Origin: CAIPAT01 sp041665605
Lineage (GTDB): Bacteria; Verrucomicrobiota; Lentisphaeria; Victivallales; Victivallaceae
Assembly (NCBI GenBank): GCA_041665605.1
Contig: JBAYIO010000010.1
Coordinates: 13,669 to 77,668, forward strand
DNA length: 64,000 bases
Reading direction: 5' to 3'
Shown here: positions 8,346-16,755 of the stretch, in pieces
Layout of the letters: each line of letters opens with the position of its first letter
Position numbering within the stretch: the stretch's first letter is position 1
Notes under the pieces: generated by a model
Database searches by the model: none
What the model was told of the DNA's origin: nothing
The model's input: only the letters and a program-made list of their open reading frames with translations
Position numbers and translations under genes: made by a program

Positions 8346-11300
8346 TTACTTTCTGGCGAAGGAGCCGGAGCCGTAATATGATTGCGGATAGCGCCAGTCG
8401 GGCTTCCAGCAGAGCTGGACCATTTTGTCGCCGTCGCGGTCGTCAACGGAAACGTTCAGGCGGAAGCCGTCCCATTCTCTGCCGGCCATCTTGTTCAGAT
8501 AAGCCAGCGGCACCGCGACTTCGGTGTTGAAACCTTTTGCCGTGCGGACACAGGCATATTTGGCGCCTTCCGGCAAATCTTTAGTGCCGCGATACATCCA
8601 GGTTTCGCCGGGTACCGGGCTCGGGCTGAATGCCAGCAGCAGAAAGTCTTTCATTTCACCCTGCCCGTTATTCCCGGAACGGATCTCCGCCGGTCTGGCG
8701 TCAAGGCGGATTTCAATGCCGTCCTGCTCCCACGGATCTTTGTCTTTTACCGCATCATATTTGTCATCAATGACTTCAACTGCGATATACAGATACTTGT
8801 CGTCATAGGCGGTGCCGATGGCAAACCGGCAGTCGTCCGGGCCTTTCCATGCCTTTTTGCCCATATACTGGAATACTTCCGGCTCATTGCATTTTATCTC
8901 CAGATTTTTCCAGTCCCGGAGATCGCCGTCGATCGTTTTCGCTTCCGTTGTCGCGGCGCACGGATAAGGCGGCAGAATAAAGACAGTGCCCGGCGCGCTT
9001 TCCAGGCAGCCGTTGCCGGCGGTGAATTGGAATTTATCATTATTCGCTCCGGGGGCGGGTTCATACACCAGGTCCGGCGGGGTGCCGGAAAGCCTGCCGG
9101 ATTCCGGCGGTTTGACGATCTTATAACTCAACGGCTGTTCCGGCGCGTCGGGATTAAACGCCGACAGTTTGATTTTTCGCGTCTTCTGATCCACCAGGCA
9201 AATCGTCTGGTTTTCCGGGCGCGGCGCATCCGGGACCGGCTGGCTGGTCACGGTGAATTCCGCCGGAGCGCTGTCATTCAATCCGTCTCTGGAAATCAGG
9301 GCAAAACAGTCGGAGCCGTTATAATCCGGAGCAGGAGTGTAAACAAACCGCCCGGCGGCGTTTTTCTGAAGCGTTCCATGCCGGGGCAGCCTGGACGCGA
9401 TGATATTGCCCGGCGGGCCCGGTTTTTTCGCGTCTTTCAGCTCCACCTCCACAGGAACGTCTTCCGGCGTGGTCAGCGCGGCCCCGGTCAACTGCGGCAC
9501 GGTGTAGGCTGCTCCGGCGGCCGGCGGCCGGATGAACACGCCCTGGCTGGTGTTCCAGTAAGTCCCGCTGCCGCTCTTTTGCAGCGCCAGCGATTTTATC
9601 ATATAAACTTCCTCCGGCTTGACGGCGGCGACGGTATATTCAGTTCCGGCAACCGGCTCTCCGGTCAGCAGAGTGTACGGGCCGCTTAGAGCGTTCGCCC
9701 GGTATATCTGATAACCGGTGATGTTTTTATCTTCCGCCGGCAGCCATTGAAGCTTTAACTTATTATCCGGCAGCGATACCGCGCCGCAGGAGCGCGGCGG
9801 AGTGACGGGATGCATCCGGAGGGCGGGATCGCCCATCAGCGCGACATGCACGGAATTGTAGTCCCATTCGGCGTCCTCATCCTTGCCCGATACTGAAGAT
9901 TTGGCGTTGCTGCAGGCGATATAGTCTTGAAGCTGATTGTTGTTTTGAGTGCGCAGCGTCGAATAGCCGATATTTTTACCCATTGCCATGTGGTGTAGAT
10001 ACCAGTGCGGACGCCCGTCCCAGGCGCAAGTCAGCGCATCGCCGGAATTGGCCAGGGCGGCGCGCATAAAATTATCCGGACGGTTCCAGTCGCCGAAATA
10101 GCTGCCGAACAGCAGGGTGAAAACAGCTTTGACCGGAGTTCCGGCGAAATCCGCGGTTGTGCCGACGCCTCCGGCGCGGTCATGCGAACCGGGGCCGCAG
10201 CCGTAGGCCCATAAATAACTGTTTGCCGGCAATACCGTGAACCAGTCTTCGGCGGCACTTTTGTCCGCACCGAAGAATGTGGCGAAATTGCTCCAGGCGC
10301 CGCTGGCGAAGGCCTCGCCGGAAAACCCGCCGAAATGATCATCGATCAGGCCGCGCGGTTCCGCTTTTGTCTGAGCGTGCCGGAACGCATGGTCTTTATT
10401 GAGATAACGCCGCAGCAATTCCACTTCATTCTGTTTAAATTGCGGCATGTCGGACAGATCAACCCGGCCCACCTCCAGCGTCAGCGAGTTCGGGGAAATT
10501 GTGCTCTGATCGAATTTGCCGTCGCCGGGTTCGTTTTTCTGCGCCGTCTCCGGATAATATTTCAGGGATTTCTCATCCGTCCATTTGCCGCTGATATCGC
10601 CGTAATAAAGATCGGCCGGCCATGCTCCCAGGTGGTTGGAATGGCCGTCGGGGGAAATGCTGCCGGAATACGGGACCGGAATATGGCCGAACAGGAAAAC
10701 CGTGCGCAGTTGTTCCGGATTTTTGCGGTATGCCTCTTCAATCAGCTTTTTGACTTCGGCAACTTTGGCATCGCGGGCGACGTCGTGCCGGATCACCTGC
10801 CAGCCGTCGCCGGCCAGATCCTGCTCCAGCAGCGCCAGTTCGTCTTTCAGCGGAGCGGCAACGCTCCTGTCCACCAGCAAAATCAACTGTCCCCTGGATT
10901 CCACCGCCGGAATGTTGATTCCGGCGCAGATGTAGCCGCGGCCGATATAACCGCTGCCGGAACGGTCGATCCGGTATTCGTAAATCTCTCCCGGCTTCAC
11001 TTTATTATCCACGAAGCCGGCGGCTTTGCCGTCCAGCGCCGCGACCGGGACTGGAATCCATTGTTTTTCACCCATGAACCGGCGGTACAGAGTGTAGGCA
11101 AAGGCGGATTTCTCCTCCGGCCAGTTTAATTCAATCTGCGCCGGTTTCTCCTGAACTTTGGCGCTGACCTGCACCGCGTATTTAGCGCATGCGGCGCCGC
11201 TGTTCGGCGCGGGGGCGGCTTTCTTCTCCGCGGCATCCGCGAAAAGGGAGGCGGAAAAAGTTACCGCGATCAGCAACTGTATAATCTTATGAAAAACCAT

Positions 11301-11351
11301 CCGCCTGCATCCGGCGATGATTACCGTGAACCCCGATGCTCTTCTGTTCAT
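8346..11351 (-). CDS. C25 (gingipain-like) fold protein with FN3, cadherin-like and CBM9-like domains
   Basis: This 1001-residue exported protein has an ATG at 11351 with GGAG 8 nt upstream and a signal-peptide core at residues 22-40. The order is: an FN3-like domain (about 45-135); a caspase/C25-like domain (about 150-480) with L-F-G-H-I-P-V-P, V-G-R-V-D-L and A-Y-G-C-G-P-G-S; a second FN3 (about 520-615, G-Y-Q-I-Y-R-A); two cadherin-like domains (H-G-T-L-x-x-N-x-x-G-R-F-V-Y-T-P); and a CBM9/DOMON-like domain (about 810-1000, I-D-G-D-L-x-D-W and D-K-Y-L-Y-I-A-V-E-V-I-D). In gingipains a GHG histidine and a later cysteine form the catalytic pair. Here the GHG position reads G-C385-G and the cysteine position appears to be Ser417, so peptidase activity is doubtful. 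It is transcribed divergently from the ferredoxin operon. Confidence 0.6.
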   Translation of the reverse strand: MNRRASGFTVIIAGCRRMVFHKIIQLLIAVTFSASLFADAAEKKAAPAPNSGAACAKYAVQVSAKVQEKPAQIELNWPEEKSAFAYTLYRRFMGEKQWIPVPVAALDGKAAGFVDNKVKPGEIYEYRIDRSGSGYIGRGYICAGINIPAVESRGQLILLVDRSVAAPLKDELALLEQDLAGDGWQVIRHDVARDAKVAEVKKLIEEAYRKNPEQLRTVFLFGHIPVPYSGSISPDGHSNHLGAWPADLYYGDISGKWTDEKSLKYYPETAQKNEPGDGKFDQSTISPNSLTLEVGRVDLSDMPQFKQNEVELLRRYLNKDHAFRHAQTKAEPRGLIDDHFGGFSGEAFASGAWSNFATFFGADKSAAEDWFTVLPANSYLWAYGCGPGSHDRAGGVGTTADFAGTPVKAVFTLLFGSYFGDWNRPDNFMRAALANSGDALTCAWDGRPHWYLHHMAMGKNIGYSTLRTQNNNQLQDYIACSNAKSSVSGKDEDAEWDYNSVHVALMGDPALRMHPVTPPRSCGAVSLPDNKLKLQWLPAEDKNITGYQIYRANALSGPYTLLTGEPVAGTEYTVAAVKPEEVYMIKSLALQKSGSGTYWNTSQGVFIRPPAAGAAYTVPQLTGAALTTPEDVPVEVELKDAKKPGPPGNIIASRLPRHGTLQKNAAGRFVYTPAPDYNGSDCFALISRDGLNDSAPAEFTVTSQPVPDAPRPENQTICLVDQKTRKIKLSAFNPDAPEQPLSYKIVKPPESGRLSGTPPDLVYEPAPGANNDKFQFTAGNGCLESAPGTVFILPPYPCAATTEAKTIDGDLRDWKNLEIKCNEPEVFQYMGKKAWKGPDDCRFAIGTAYDDKYLYIAVEVIDDKYDAVKDKDPWEQDGIEIRLDARPAEIRSGNNGQGEMKDFLLLAFSPSPVPGETWMYRGTKDLPEGAKYACVRTAKGFNTEVAVPLAYLNKMAGREWDGFRLNVSVDDRDGDKMVQLCWKPDWRYPQSYYGSGSFARK

Positions 11352-11550
11352 TTACAAAACTCCATCCTGCTCAATATTTAACCGTTTAAAAAGGCAAAGT
11401 TTTTTAACATACTCCATTTCTTTTTTATTTGCGACGGCGGAAATAAATAAAATTCAGGAGCCGTTGTAAAAATGGAATTATTTTTGCTTTTGATTTCTTG
11501 AAGCTGGCTTGTAATTCGGGTTTTTTGAAATTAGATTCTAGTCCGTACGA

Positions 11551-11571
11551 CGACGGCGGGGAACGCCGTCG
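11551..11571 (+). promoter_or_regulatory. Hairpin in the 5' leader of the 2-oxoacid oxidoreductase operon
   Basis: CGACGGCG and CGCCGTCG form a perfect 8-bp stem with a GGGAA loop, about 40 bases upstream of the first possible start codon. It could affect mRNA stability or translation. No known riboswitch class is recognised. Confidence 0.3.
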
Positions 11572-11613
11572 CGGGAACATTGTCTGTGCAGGCAGCAGGC
11601 GGAACTTAGCCTT

Positions 11614-11913
11614 ATGGAAACGGATCAATATAAGATGGCAGATAAGAAAAAGAAAGCAAAGAAATACTTTGTAAAAATAGAACCGGACGAATGCAAGGGC
11701 TGTGAGCGTTGTGTCAACGCCTGCCCCAAGGCAGTGCTTAAAATGGGCACTGAACTGAACTTCATGGGTTTCCCTTTCGCCTATTATGTAGGCGCCGGCT
11801 GCATCGGCTGCGCGGCCTGCTATTACAATTGCCCGGAACCGGGGGCGATCACGATATTTGAAGAATCAGACGACGCGGATGACTCCGGGAAAGAACAGGA
11901 AGAAGAAAATTAA
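11614..11913 (+). CDS. 2-oxoacid:ferredoxin oxidoreductase delta subunit (2x[4Fe-4S] ferredoxin)
   Basis: This protein of up to 99 residues has two C-x-x-C-x-x-C-x-x-x-C-P clusters (C-K-G-C-E-R-C-V-N-A-C-P and C-I-G-C-A-A-C-Y-Y-N-C-P), the signature of a bacterial 2[4Fe-4S] ferredoxin. Between them is the E-L-N-x-M-G-F-P-F-A-Y-Y segment typical of the delta subunit of VOR/KOR-type enzymes. It should carry electrons from the catalytic core to free ferredoxin. The N-terminus is lysine-rich and the C-terminus acidic. The start is uncertain: 11614 has AGGCGG about 12 nt upstream, while the ATG at 11635 (M-A-D-K-K) has no clear site. Its stop is 2 bases before the alpha-subunit start, so the genes are co-transcribed. 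Confidence 0.88.
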   Translation: METDQYKMADKKKKAKKYFVKIEPDECKGCERCVNACPKAVLKMGTELNFMGFPFAYYVGAGCIGCAACYYNCPEPGAITIFEESDDADDSGKEQEEEN

Positions 11914-11915
11914 GC

Positions 11916-13031
11916 ATGAATAATACAGTAGTACATACCAATAAGCTGTTGCTGAAGGGCAACGAGGCGGTGGTCTATGGCGCCCTGCTTGCCGGCTGCG
12001 ATTGCTTTTTCGGCTATCCGATCACTCCGGCCAGCGAAATCGCCCATACCGCCGCGGAATATTTTCCGAAACTCGGCAGGGTGTTCCTGCAGGCGGAATC
12101 GGAAACCGCCGCCATCAACATGGTGCTGGGGGCATCCGCCGCCGGGCGCAGAGTAATGACCGCGTCCTCCGGGCTGGGCATCAGCCTGAAGCAGGAAGGC
12201 GTTTCCTACCTGGCCGGCAGCGAACTGCCGGCCGTAATCGTGGATATCATGCGCGGCGGCCCCGGCCTCGGCAACATCGGGCCGGAGCAGTCCGACTACA
12301 ACCAGGTGGTCAAAGGCGGCGGACACGGCAACTACAAATGCATCGTCGTCGCGCCGAACTCCGCCCAGGAAATGTGCGATTTCGCGTTCTGGGCCTTTGA
12401 CCTGGCCGACAAATATCTGCTTCCGGTTTATATCCTGACCGACGGCGTGGTCGGACAGATGCTGGAACTGGTCTCGCTGCCCGAGCCGATCAATAGAAAA
12501 CCGGTCCCGAAATGGGCGCTGGACGGCAAATACAACCCGCGCACCAACATGATCACTTCGATTTATCTGGAACACGACGATCTGGAGCGGCGCAATATAC
12601 TGCTTCAGGAAAAATACGCTGAAATCATGAGAAAAGAGCAGCGGGCCGAAGAATATCTGACCGATGACGCCGAAATCATCATCACCGGACACGGCATTGT
12701 CAGCCGCCTGGCCCAGACTGCGGTTGAAGAACTGCGGGAGCAAGGAATTAAAGCCGGGTCCCTGCGCCCGGTGACGCTGTTCCCGTTCCCGGTGGATTCA
12801 TTTAAAAAAGCCGCCCGGACCGCCAAGCAGTTCCTGTGCGTGGAAATGAGCAACGGGCAGATGATCGATGACGTCAAGCTGTCCATCGAATGTTCCCGCC
12901 CGGTGCATCTGTTAAACCGGATGGGCGGCAATGTTCCGTCGGTTGACAGCATTGTGGAAAAATGCCGGCAGCTACTGGCCGGCGGCGGGAAATCCGGCAA
13001 AGGCAAAACACGCCGAGGAGAAAAGAAATGA
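11916..13031 (+). CDS. vorB: 2-oxoacid:ferredoxin oxidoreductase alpha subunit (VorB/KorA type)
   Basis: This 371-residue subunit combines the pyrimidine-binding domain (about 12-190) with a C-terminal transketolase-type domain. Diagnostic stretches are L-L-K-G-N-E-A, F-G-Y-P-I-T-P-A-S-E, Q-A-E-S-E-T-A-A-I-N-M-V-L-G-A and M-R-G-G-P-G-L-G-N-I-G-P-E-Q-S-D-Y. With its beta-gamma partner it oxidatively decarboxylates a 2-oxoacid to the acyl-CoA while reducing ferredoxin, in the cytoplasm of anaerobes. The closest remembered relatives are annotated VorB (2-oxoisovalerate); 2-oxoglutarate is a real alternative and sequence alone does not decide. The stop overlaps the next start as ATGA, which implies translational coupling. 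Confidence 0.87.
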   Translation: MNNTVVHTNKLLLKGNEAVVYGALLAGCDCFFGYPITPASEIAHTAAEYFPKLGRVFLQAESETAAINMVLGASAAGRRVMTASSGLGISLKQEGVSYLAGSELPAVIVDIMRGGPGLGNIGPEQSDYNQVVKGGGHGNYKCIVVAPNSAQEMCDFAFWAFDLADKYLLPVYILTDGVVGQMLELVSLPEPINRKPVPKWALDGKYNPRTNMITSIYLEHDDLERRNILLQEKYAEIMRKEQRAEEYLTDDAEIIITGHGIVSRLAQTAVEELREQGIKAGSLRPVTLFPFPVDSFKKAARTAKQFLCVEMSNGQMIDDVKLSIECSRPVHLLNRMGGNVPSVDSIVEKCRQLLAGGGKSGKGKTRRGEKK

Positions 13032-14530
13032 CCGATACTGCAGATATGAAAGTTAAATATGGCAGACCGAAAGGTTTTTTTGAAATATTTGAACGCCGTC
13101 CGGGCGCAATTAAGAAGAATATGCATTACTGTCCGGGCTGCGGCCACGGCATAGTGCACAAGATTATCGCGGAATCCATCGCGGACTTTGACATCCAGGA
13201 CCGGACGATCATGATCGCCCCGGTCGGATGCTCCGTTTTTTCATACTATTATTATGACTGTTTCGGCATTTCCGCCCCGCACGGCCGCGCGCCGGCGGTG
13301 GCGACCGGACTGGTCAGAGCCAACCCGGATAATATCGTGGTTTCCTACCAGGGCGACGGCGATCTGGGGGCGATCGGCTTCAATAACTTCATTCAGGCGG
13401 CCAACCGCGGCGAAAACATCGCGGTGTTCTTTGTCAATAACGGCATTTACGGCATGACCGGCGGCCAGATGGCCCCGACCACGCTGCCCGGACAGAAAAC
13501 CGTGACGTCGCCTCTGGGCCGTTCGGTCACCAACGAGGGGTATCCGCTGAAAGTGTCGGAAATGGTCTCCGCGCTCGACGCCCCGATATATGTGGAAAGA
13601 GTTTCTCTGAGTTCGACCAAGAACATCATGAAAACCCGCAAAGCGATAAGAAAGGCGTTCCAGAACACGATTGACAAAAAAGGCTTTTCCATGGTGGAGA
13701 TTCTGGCCGGATGCCCGGTCAATATGAAATTCAATTCCAGGGAAATGAACGAATTCATTGAAAACCAGATGCAGCATTACTTCCCGCTGGGCTGCTTTAA
13801 AGACATCTCCGACACGCGCGATCCGATCAAACGGCCCGAAGGCATTTATGACAAGCAGAAAGTCAAAGACATTCTCTATCCGATCAAGGTGGCGAAAGGG
13901 GTCAGCGCGGATTTCAAAAATGAATCCAAGATTTTCCAGAAGGAAAGAAAGATCAAGATCGCCGGGTTCGGCGGACAGGGCGTGCTCAGTCTGGGCATGA
14001 TGATCGCCACCATGGGGAAACTGCGCAATTTCAATGTCACCTGGCTGCCCTCATACGGACCTGAAATGCGCGGCGGCACCGCCAACTGCACCATCATCAC
14101 CAGCCGCACCAAGGTCTGCTCGCCAATCGTTGACAAGCTGTGCAATCTGCTGATCGTGCTGAACCAGCCGTCAATGGAGATGTTTCTGCCGGAACTCAAA
14201 CAGAACGGGGTGCTGCTGTACGACAGTTCCACCATCGCGCCGCCGAAATGCAGCGAGGACAAAATCATCTACGCCGTCAAGGCATCCGACATCGCCAAGA
14301 GAATCGGCAGCCTGAGATGCGCCAATTCCGTGATCCTCGGCGCGCTTTCAGTAGTCATGAAAGACTATTTCCTGGAAGGGAAAGATAAAAAGGACTTCGA
14401 CCGCGCCTTTGAAGAAGCGATCATGGACTGTTTTGCCGACAAGCAGAATGTCATCCAGATGAATATCGAGGCTTTCTACGCCGGCAAAGAAGCGGTTGAA
14501 GGCACACTGACCAATCCGCACAAGACATAA
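13028..14530 (+). CDS. 2-oxoacid:ferredoxin oxidoreductase, fused beta (TPP) and gamma subunits
   Basis: The start is the ATG at 13028, inside the ATGA overlap and 5 bases after GGAGAAAA; the frame stays open upstream to 12962, but that part lies within the alpha gene. The product has 500 residues. Residues about 30-250 are the thiamine-diphosphate beta subunit: H-Y-C-P-G-C-G-H-G, G-I-S-A-P-H-G-R-A-P-A-V-A-T-G and the TPP/Mg motif G-D-G-D-L-G-A-I-G-F-N-N. Residues about 310-490 are a gamma subunit: I-A-G-F-G-G-Q-G-V-L-S-L-G and Y-G-P-E-M-R-G-G-T-A-N-C. In many organisms these are separate genes, so this is a beta-gamma fusion. With the two upstream genes it gives a complete delta-alpha-(beta-gamma) enzyme. 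Confidence 0.88.
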   Translation: MTDTADMKVKYGRPKGFFEIFERRPGAIKKNMHYCPGCGHGIVHKIIAESIADFDIQDRTIMIAPVGCSVFSYYYYDCFGISAPHGRAPAVATGLVRANPDNIVVSYQGDGDLGAIGFNNFIQAANRGENIAVFFVNNGIYGMTGGQMAPTTLPGQKTVTSPLGRSVTNEGYPLKVSEMVSALDAPIYVERVSLSSTKNIMKTRKAIRKAFQNTIDKKGFSMVEILAGCPVNMKFNSREMNEFIENQMQHYFPLGCFKDISDTRDPIKRPEGIYDKQKVKDILYPIKVAKGVSADFKNESKIFQKERKIKIAGFGGQGVLSLGMMIATMGKLRNFNVTWLPSYGPEMRGGTANCTIITSRTKVCSPIVDKLCNLLIVLNQPSMEMFLPELKQNGVLLYDSSTIAPPKCSEDKIIYAVKASDIAKRIGSLRCANSVILGALSVVMKDYFLEGKDKKDFDRAFEEAIMDCFADKQNVIQMNIEAFYAGKEAVEGTLTNPHKT

Positions 14531-14543
14531 TCAGGAGTATAAA

Positions 14544-15308
14544 ATGCTTGCCAAGCGTATCATTCCCTGCCTTGACGTTACCGGCGGCAGGGTGGTTAAA
14601 GGGGTCAATTTCGTTAATCTCATTGACGCCGGCGACCCCGTGGAAGCCGCGATTGAATATGACCGCCAGGGCGCCGATGAAATCGTCTTTCTCGACATTA
14701 CCGCCTCCAGCGACGACCGTGACACCATGGTTGACGTTGTCCGCCGCACCGCGGAAAAGGTCTTTATTCCGGTCACGGTCGGCGGCGGCATCCGCACGGT
14801 CGAGGACATGCGCCGCATGCTGAATTCCGGAGCGGATAAAGTTTCCGTCAATACCGCCGCCATTTTGAATCCGGACTTGATCCGCGCCGGAGCCGAGCGC
14901 TTCGGCAGCCAGTGCATTGTGCTGGCGATTGACGCCAGGCGGGTGCCGGGGCAAAAAGGCAAATGGCAGGTTTTCACTCACGGCGGACGCAAACCCACTG
15001 AACTCGACGCCGTTGAATGGGCGAAGTACGGGGTCGCGCTGGGCGCCGGGGAAATCCTGCTTACCAGCATGGACGCCGACGGCACCAAAGACGGCTATGA
15101 CTGCGAGCTTACCCGCGCGGTCTCCGAATCCGTTTCCGTTCCGGTGATCGCCTCCGGCGGGGCCGGAACCCTCGAACATCTGGTGGAAGTCCTGGAAAAA
15201 GGCAAAGCGGATGCGGTGCTCGCGGCCAGCATTTTTCACTTCGGCATTTTTACCGTGCCGCAGACTAAGGATTTTTTAAGGAAGCACAACATTCCGGTCA
15301 GAAACTGA
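14544..15308 (+). CDS. hisF: Imidazole glycerol phosphate synthase cyclase subunit HisF
   Basis: This 254-residue (beta/alpha)8 protein has the usual family length. It shows R-I-I-P-C-L-D-V with catalytic Asp11, V-G-G-G-I-R-T-V for phosphate binding, A-I-D-A-R-R carrying the second catalytic Asp near residue 130, and A-S-G-G-A-G-T-L-E-H near the C-terminus. HisF uses ammonia from HisH to convert PRFAR to imidazole glycerol phosphate and AICAR in histidine synthesis. AGGAGT sits 5 bases upstream of the ATG. It starts 13 bases after the oxidoreductase operon and may be read through from it; no hisH or other his gene is present in the window. Confidence 0.96.
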   Translation: MLAKRIIPCLDVTGGRVVKGVNFVNLIDAGDPVEAAIEYDRQGADEIVFLDITASSDDRDTMVDVVRRTAEKVFIPVTVGGGIRTVEDMRRMLNSGADKVSVNTAAILNPDLIRAGAERFGSQCIVLAIDARRVPGQKGKWQVFTHGGRKPTELDAVEWAKYGVALGAGEILLTSMDADGTKDGYDCELTRAVSESVSVPVIASGGAGTLEHLVEVLEKGKADAVLAASIFHFGIFTVPQTKDFLRKHNIPVRN

Positions 15309-15356
15309 CCGGCTTAACCCGTCAGCAGGCAATATATAATTTGAGGATATTTTAAA

Positions 15357-16688
15357 ATGGACAAAAACGAACTGAATCAGGCAAGCTTATTCTATCACGC
15401 AAACCCCCGGCCGGGCAAGATCACGGTAGTTTCGACGAAGCAATGTGAGACTCAGCACGACCTTTCCATGGCCTACACGCCCGGTGTCGCCAAACCCTGC
15501 CTGGAAATCAAGGACCATCCGGAAGATGTCTGGAAATATACTTCCCGCGGCAATATGGTCGCGGTCGTCAGCGACGGCACCGCCGTGCTCGGGCTGGGCA
15601 ACATCGGCCCCGAAGCCGGACTGCCGGTGATGGAAGGCAAATGCGTATTGTTCAAAAAGTTTGCGGACATTGACGCCATTCCGCTGTGCATCGGCAGGGT
15701 GTTCAACGACAAAGGGCGCACTGACGCAAAGCTGGTGATCGAGACAGTGCAGCGCCTGGAACCGACCTTTGGCGGCATCAACCTGGAAGACATCGGGGCC
15801 CCGGCCTGCTTTGAAGTGGAGCAGACGCTGAAGAAGATCATGGGCATCCCGGTATTTCATGATGACCAGCACGGCACCGCGATCATTTCCCTGGCCGGTA
15901 TTCTCAATGCCATGAAAATGGTCGGCAAGAAAATAGAGAACTGCCGGTTTGTCGTTAACGGCGCCGGCGCCGCCGGCATCGCCTGCAGCGAATTCTACAT
16001 CCGCGCCGGAGCCCGCCGCGAAAACTTCATCATGTGCGACTCCAAAGGCGTAATCAGCAAAAAACGCACCGACCTTACCGCTGAAAAACTGAATTTTGCG
16101 GTTGACACCAACGCTGAAACCCTGGCGGACGCGCTCAAAGGCGCGGATATTTTCATGGGCGTCTCCGTGGCCAATTGCGTTACGAAGGAAATGGTCAAAA
16201 CTATGGCGGACGGCGCAGTCATATTCGCCATGGCCAATCCCACCCCGGAAATTTTCCCGCAGGACGCGCTGGACGCCGGGGCCGCAGTCGTGGGAACCGG
16301 CCGTACCGATTTTCCGAATCAAGTCAACAACGTGCTCGGCTTCCCCGGAATCTTCCGCGGGGCGCTTGATGTCCGCGCCACCGATATCAATGAGGAAATG
16401 AAGCTGGCGGCATCCTGCGCCCTGGCTTCGATTGTTCTGGAAAAAATTCCGGCGGACGTTTATGCCGTCCTGGCCTCCGCTTATCCCGCCGACGCCAAGG
16501 ACGGCATGTTTGACGGCGAAGTTCCGCTGAAGCGCTCGATGGTCATCCCGAAACCGTTTGATCCCCGCGTGGTGCCCCGTGTCGCCCGCTTCGTGGCCGA
16601 GGCCGCCATGCGCACCGGCGTGGCCCAGGTCCGGATAGATGACCTGGACGCCTATGAAAAAGCCGTCGCCGCCAGGATCAAAGGCTGA
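15357..16688 (+). CDS. NAD(P)-dependent malic enzyme, short form
   Basis: This 443-residue enzyme decarboxylates malate to pyruvate. It shows Y-T-P-G-V-A-K-P-C, the malic-enzyme core V-S-D-G-T-A-V-L-G-L-G-N-I-G-P, the metal site E-D-I-G-A-P and F-H-D-D-Q-H-G-T-A-I, and the dinucleotide site V-N-G-A-G-A-A-G-I-A. The length matches the short bacterial form without the C-terminal phosphotransacetylase-like domain seen in MaeB. Cofactor choice (NAD or NADP) cannot be read safely. It lies 48 bases past hisF on the same strand. With the adjacent oxidoreductase it fits anaerobic carbon flow around pyruvate, TCA intermediates and ferredoxin. No T-rich terminator follows; instead the first copy of the 28-bp repeat begins 30 bases downstream. 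Confidence 0.93.
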   Translation: MDKNELNQASLFYHANPRPGKITVVSTKQCETQHDLSMAYTPGVAKPCLEIKDHPEDVWKYTSRGNMVAVVSDGTAVLGLGNIGPEAGLPVMEGKCVLFKKFADIDAIPLCIGRVFNDKGRTDAKLVIETVQRLEPTFGGINLEDIGAPACFEVEQTLKKIMGIPVFHDDQHGTAIISLAGILNAMKMVGKKIENCRFVVNGAGAAGIACSEFYIRAGARRENFIMCDSKGVISKKRTDLTAEKLNFAVDTNAETLADALKGADIFMGVSVANCVTKEMVKTMADGAVIFAMANPTPEIFPQDALDAGAAVVGTGRTDFPNQVNNVLGFPGIFRGALDVRATDINEEMKLAASCALASIVLEKIPADVYAVLASAYPADAKDGMFDGEVPLKRSMVIPKPFDPRVVPRVARFVAEAAMRTGVAQVRIDDLDAYEKAVAARIKG

Positions 16689-16717
16689 TTTCACAACGGC
16701 TTTTCCGGCAACCGCGC

Positions 16718-16745
16718 ACTCCGGGCTTTTAGAGAGTGCCTGAGC
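16718..16745. repeat. 28-bp palindromic repeat, copy A (intergenic)
   Basis: This copy differs at two positions from the shared core ACTCCGAGCTTTTGGAGAGT (G for A at position 7 and A for G at position 14) and is followed by the common GCCTGAGC tail. It lies between the malic enzyme stop and the stop of the minus-strand terminase-like gene, so it is not coding there. The ACTC/GAGT ends can pair as a short hairpin. Confidence 0.8.
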
Positions 16746-16755
16746 ATGATCCATA

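Noticed and set aside
8382..9689. 435-codon plus-strand ORF opposite the C25-like gene
   Set aside because: The minus-strand protein has FN3, cadherin-like and CBM9-like signatures over the same bases; the opposite frame is Arg/Phe-rich with no motif.
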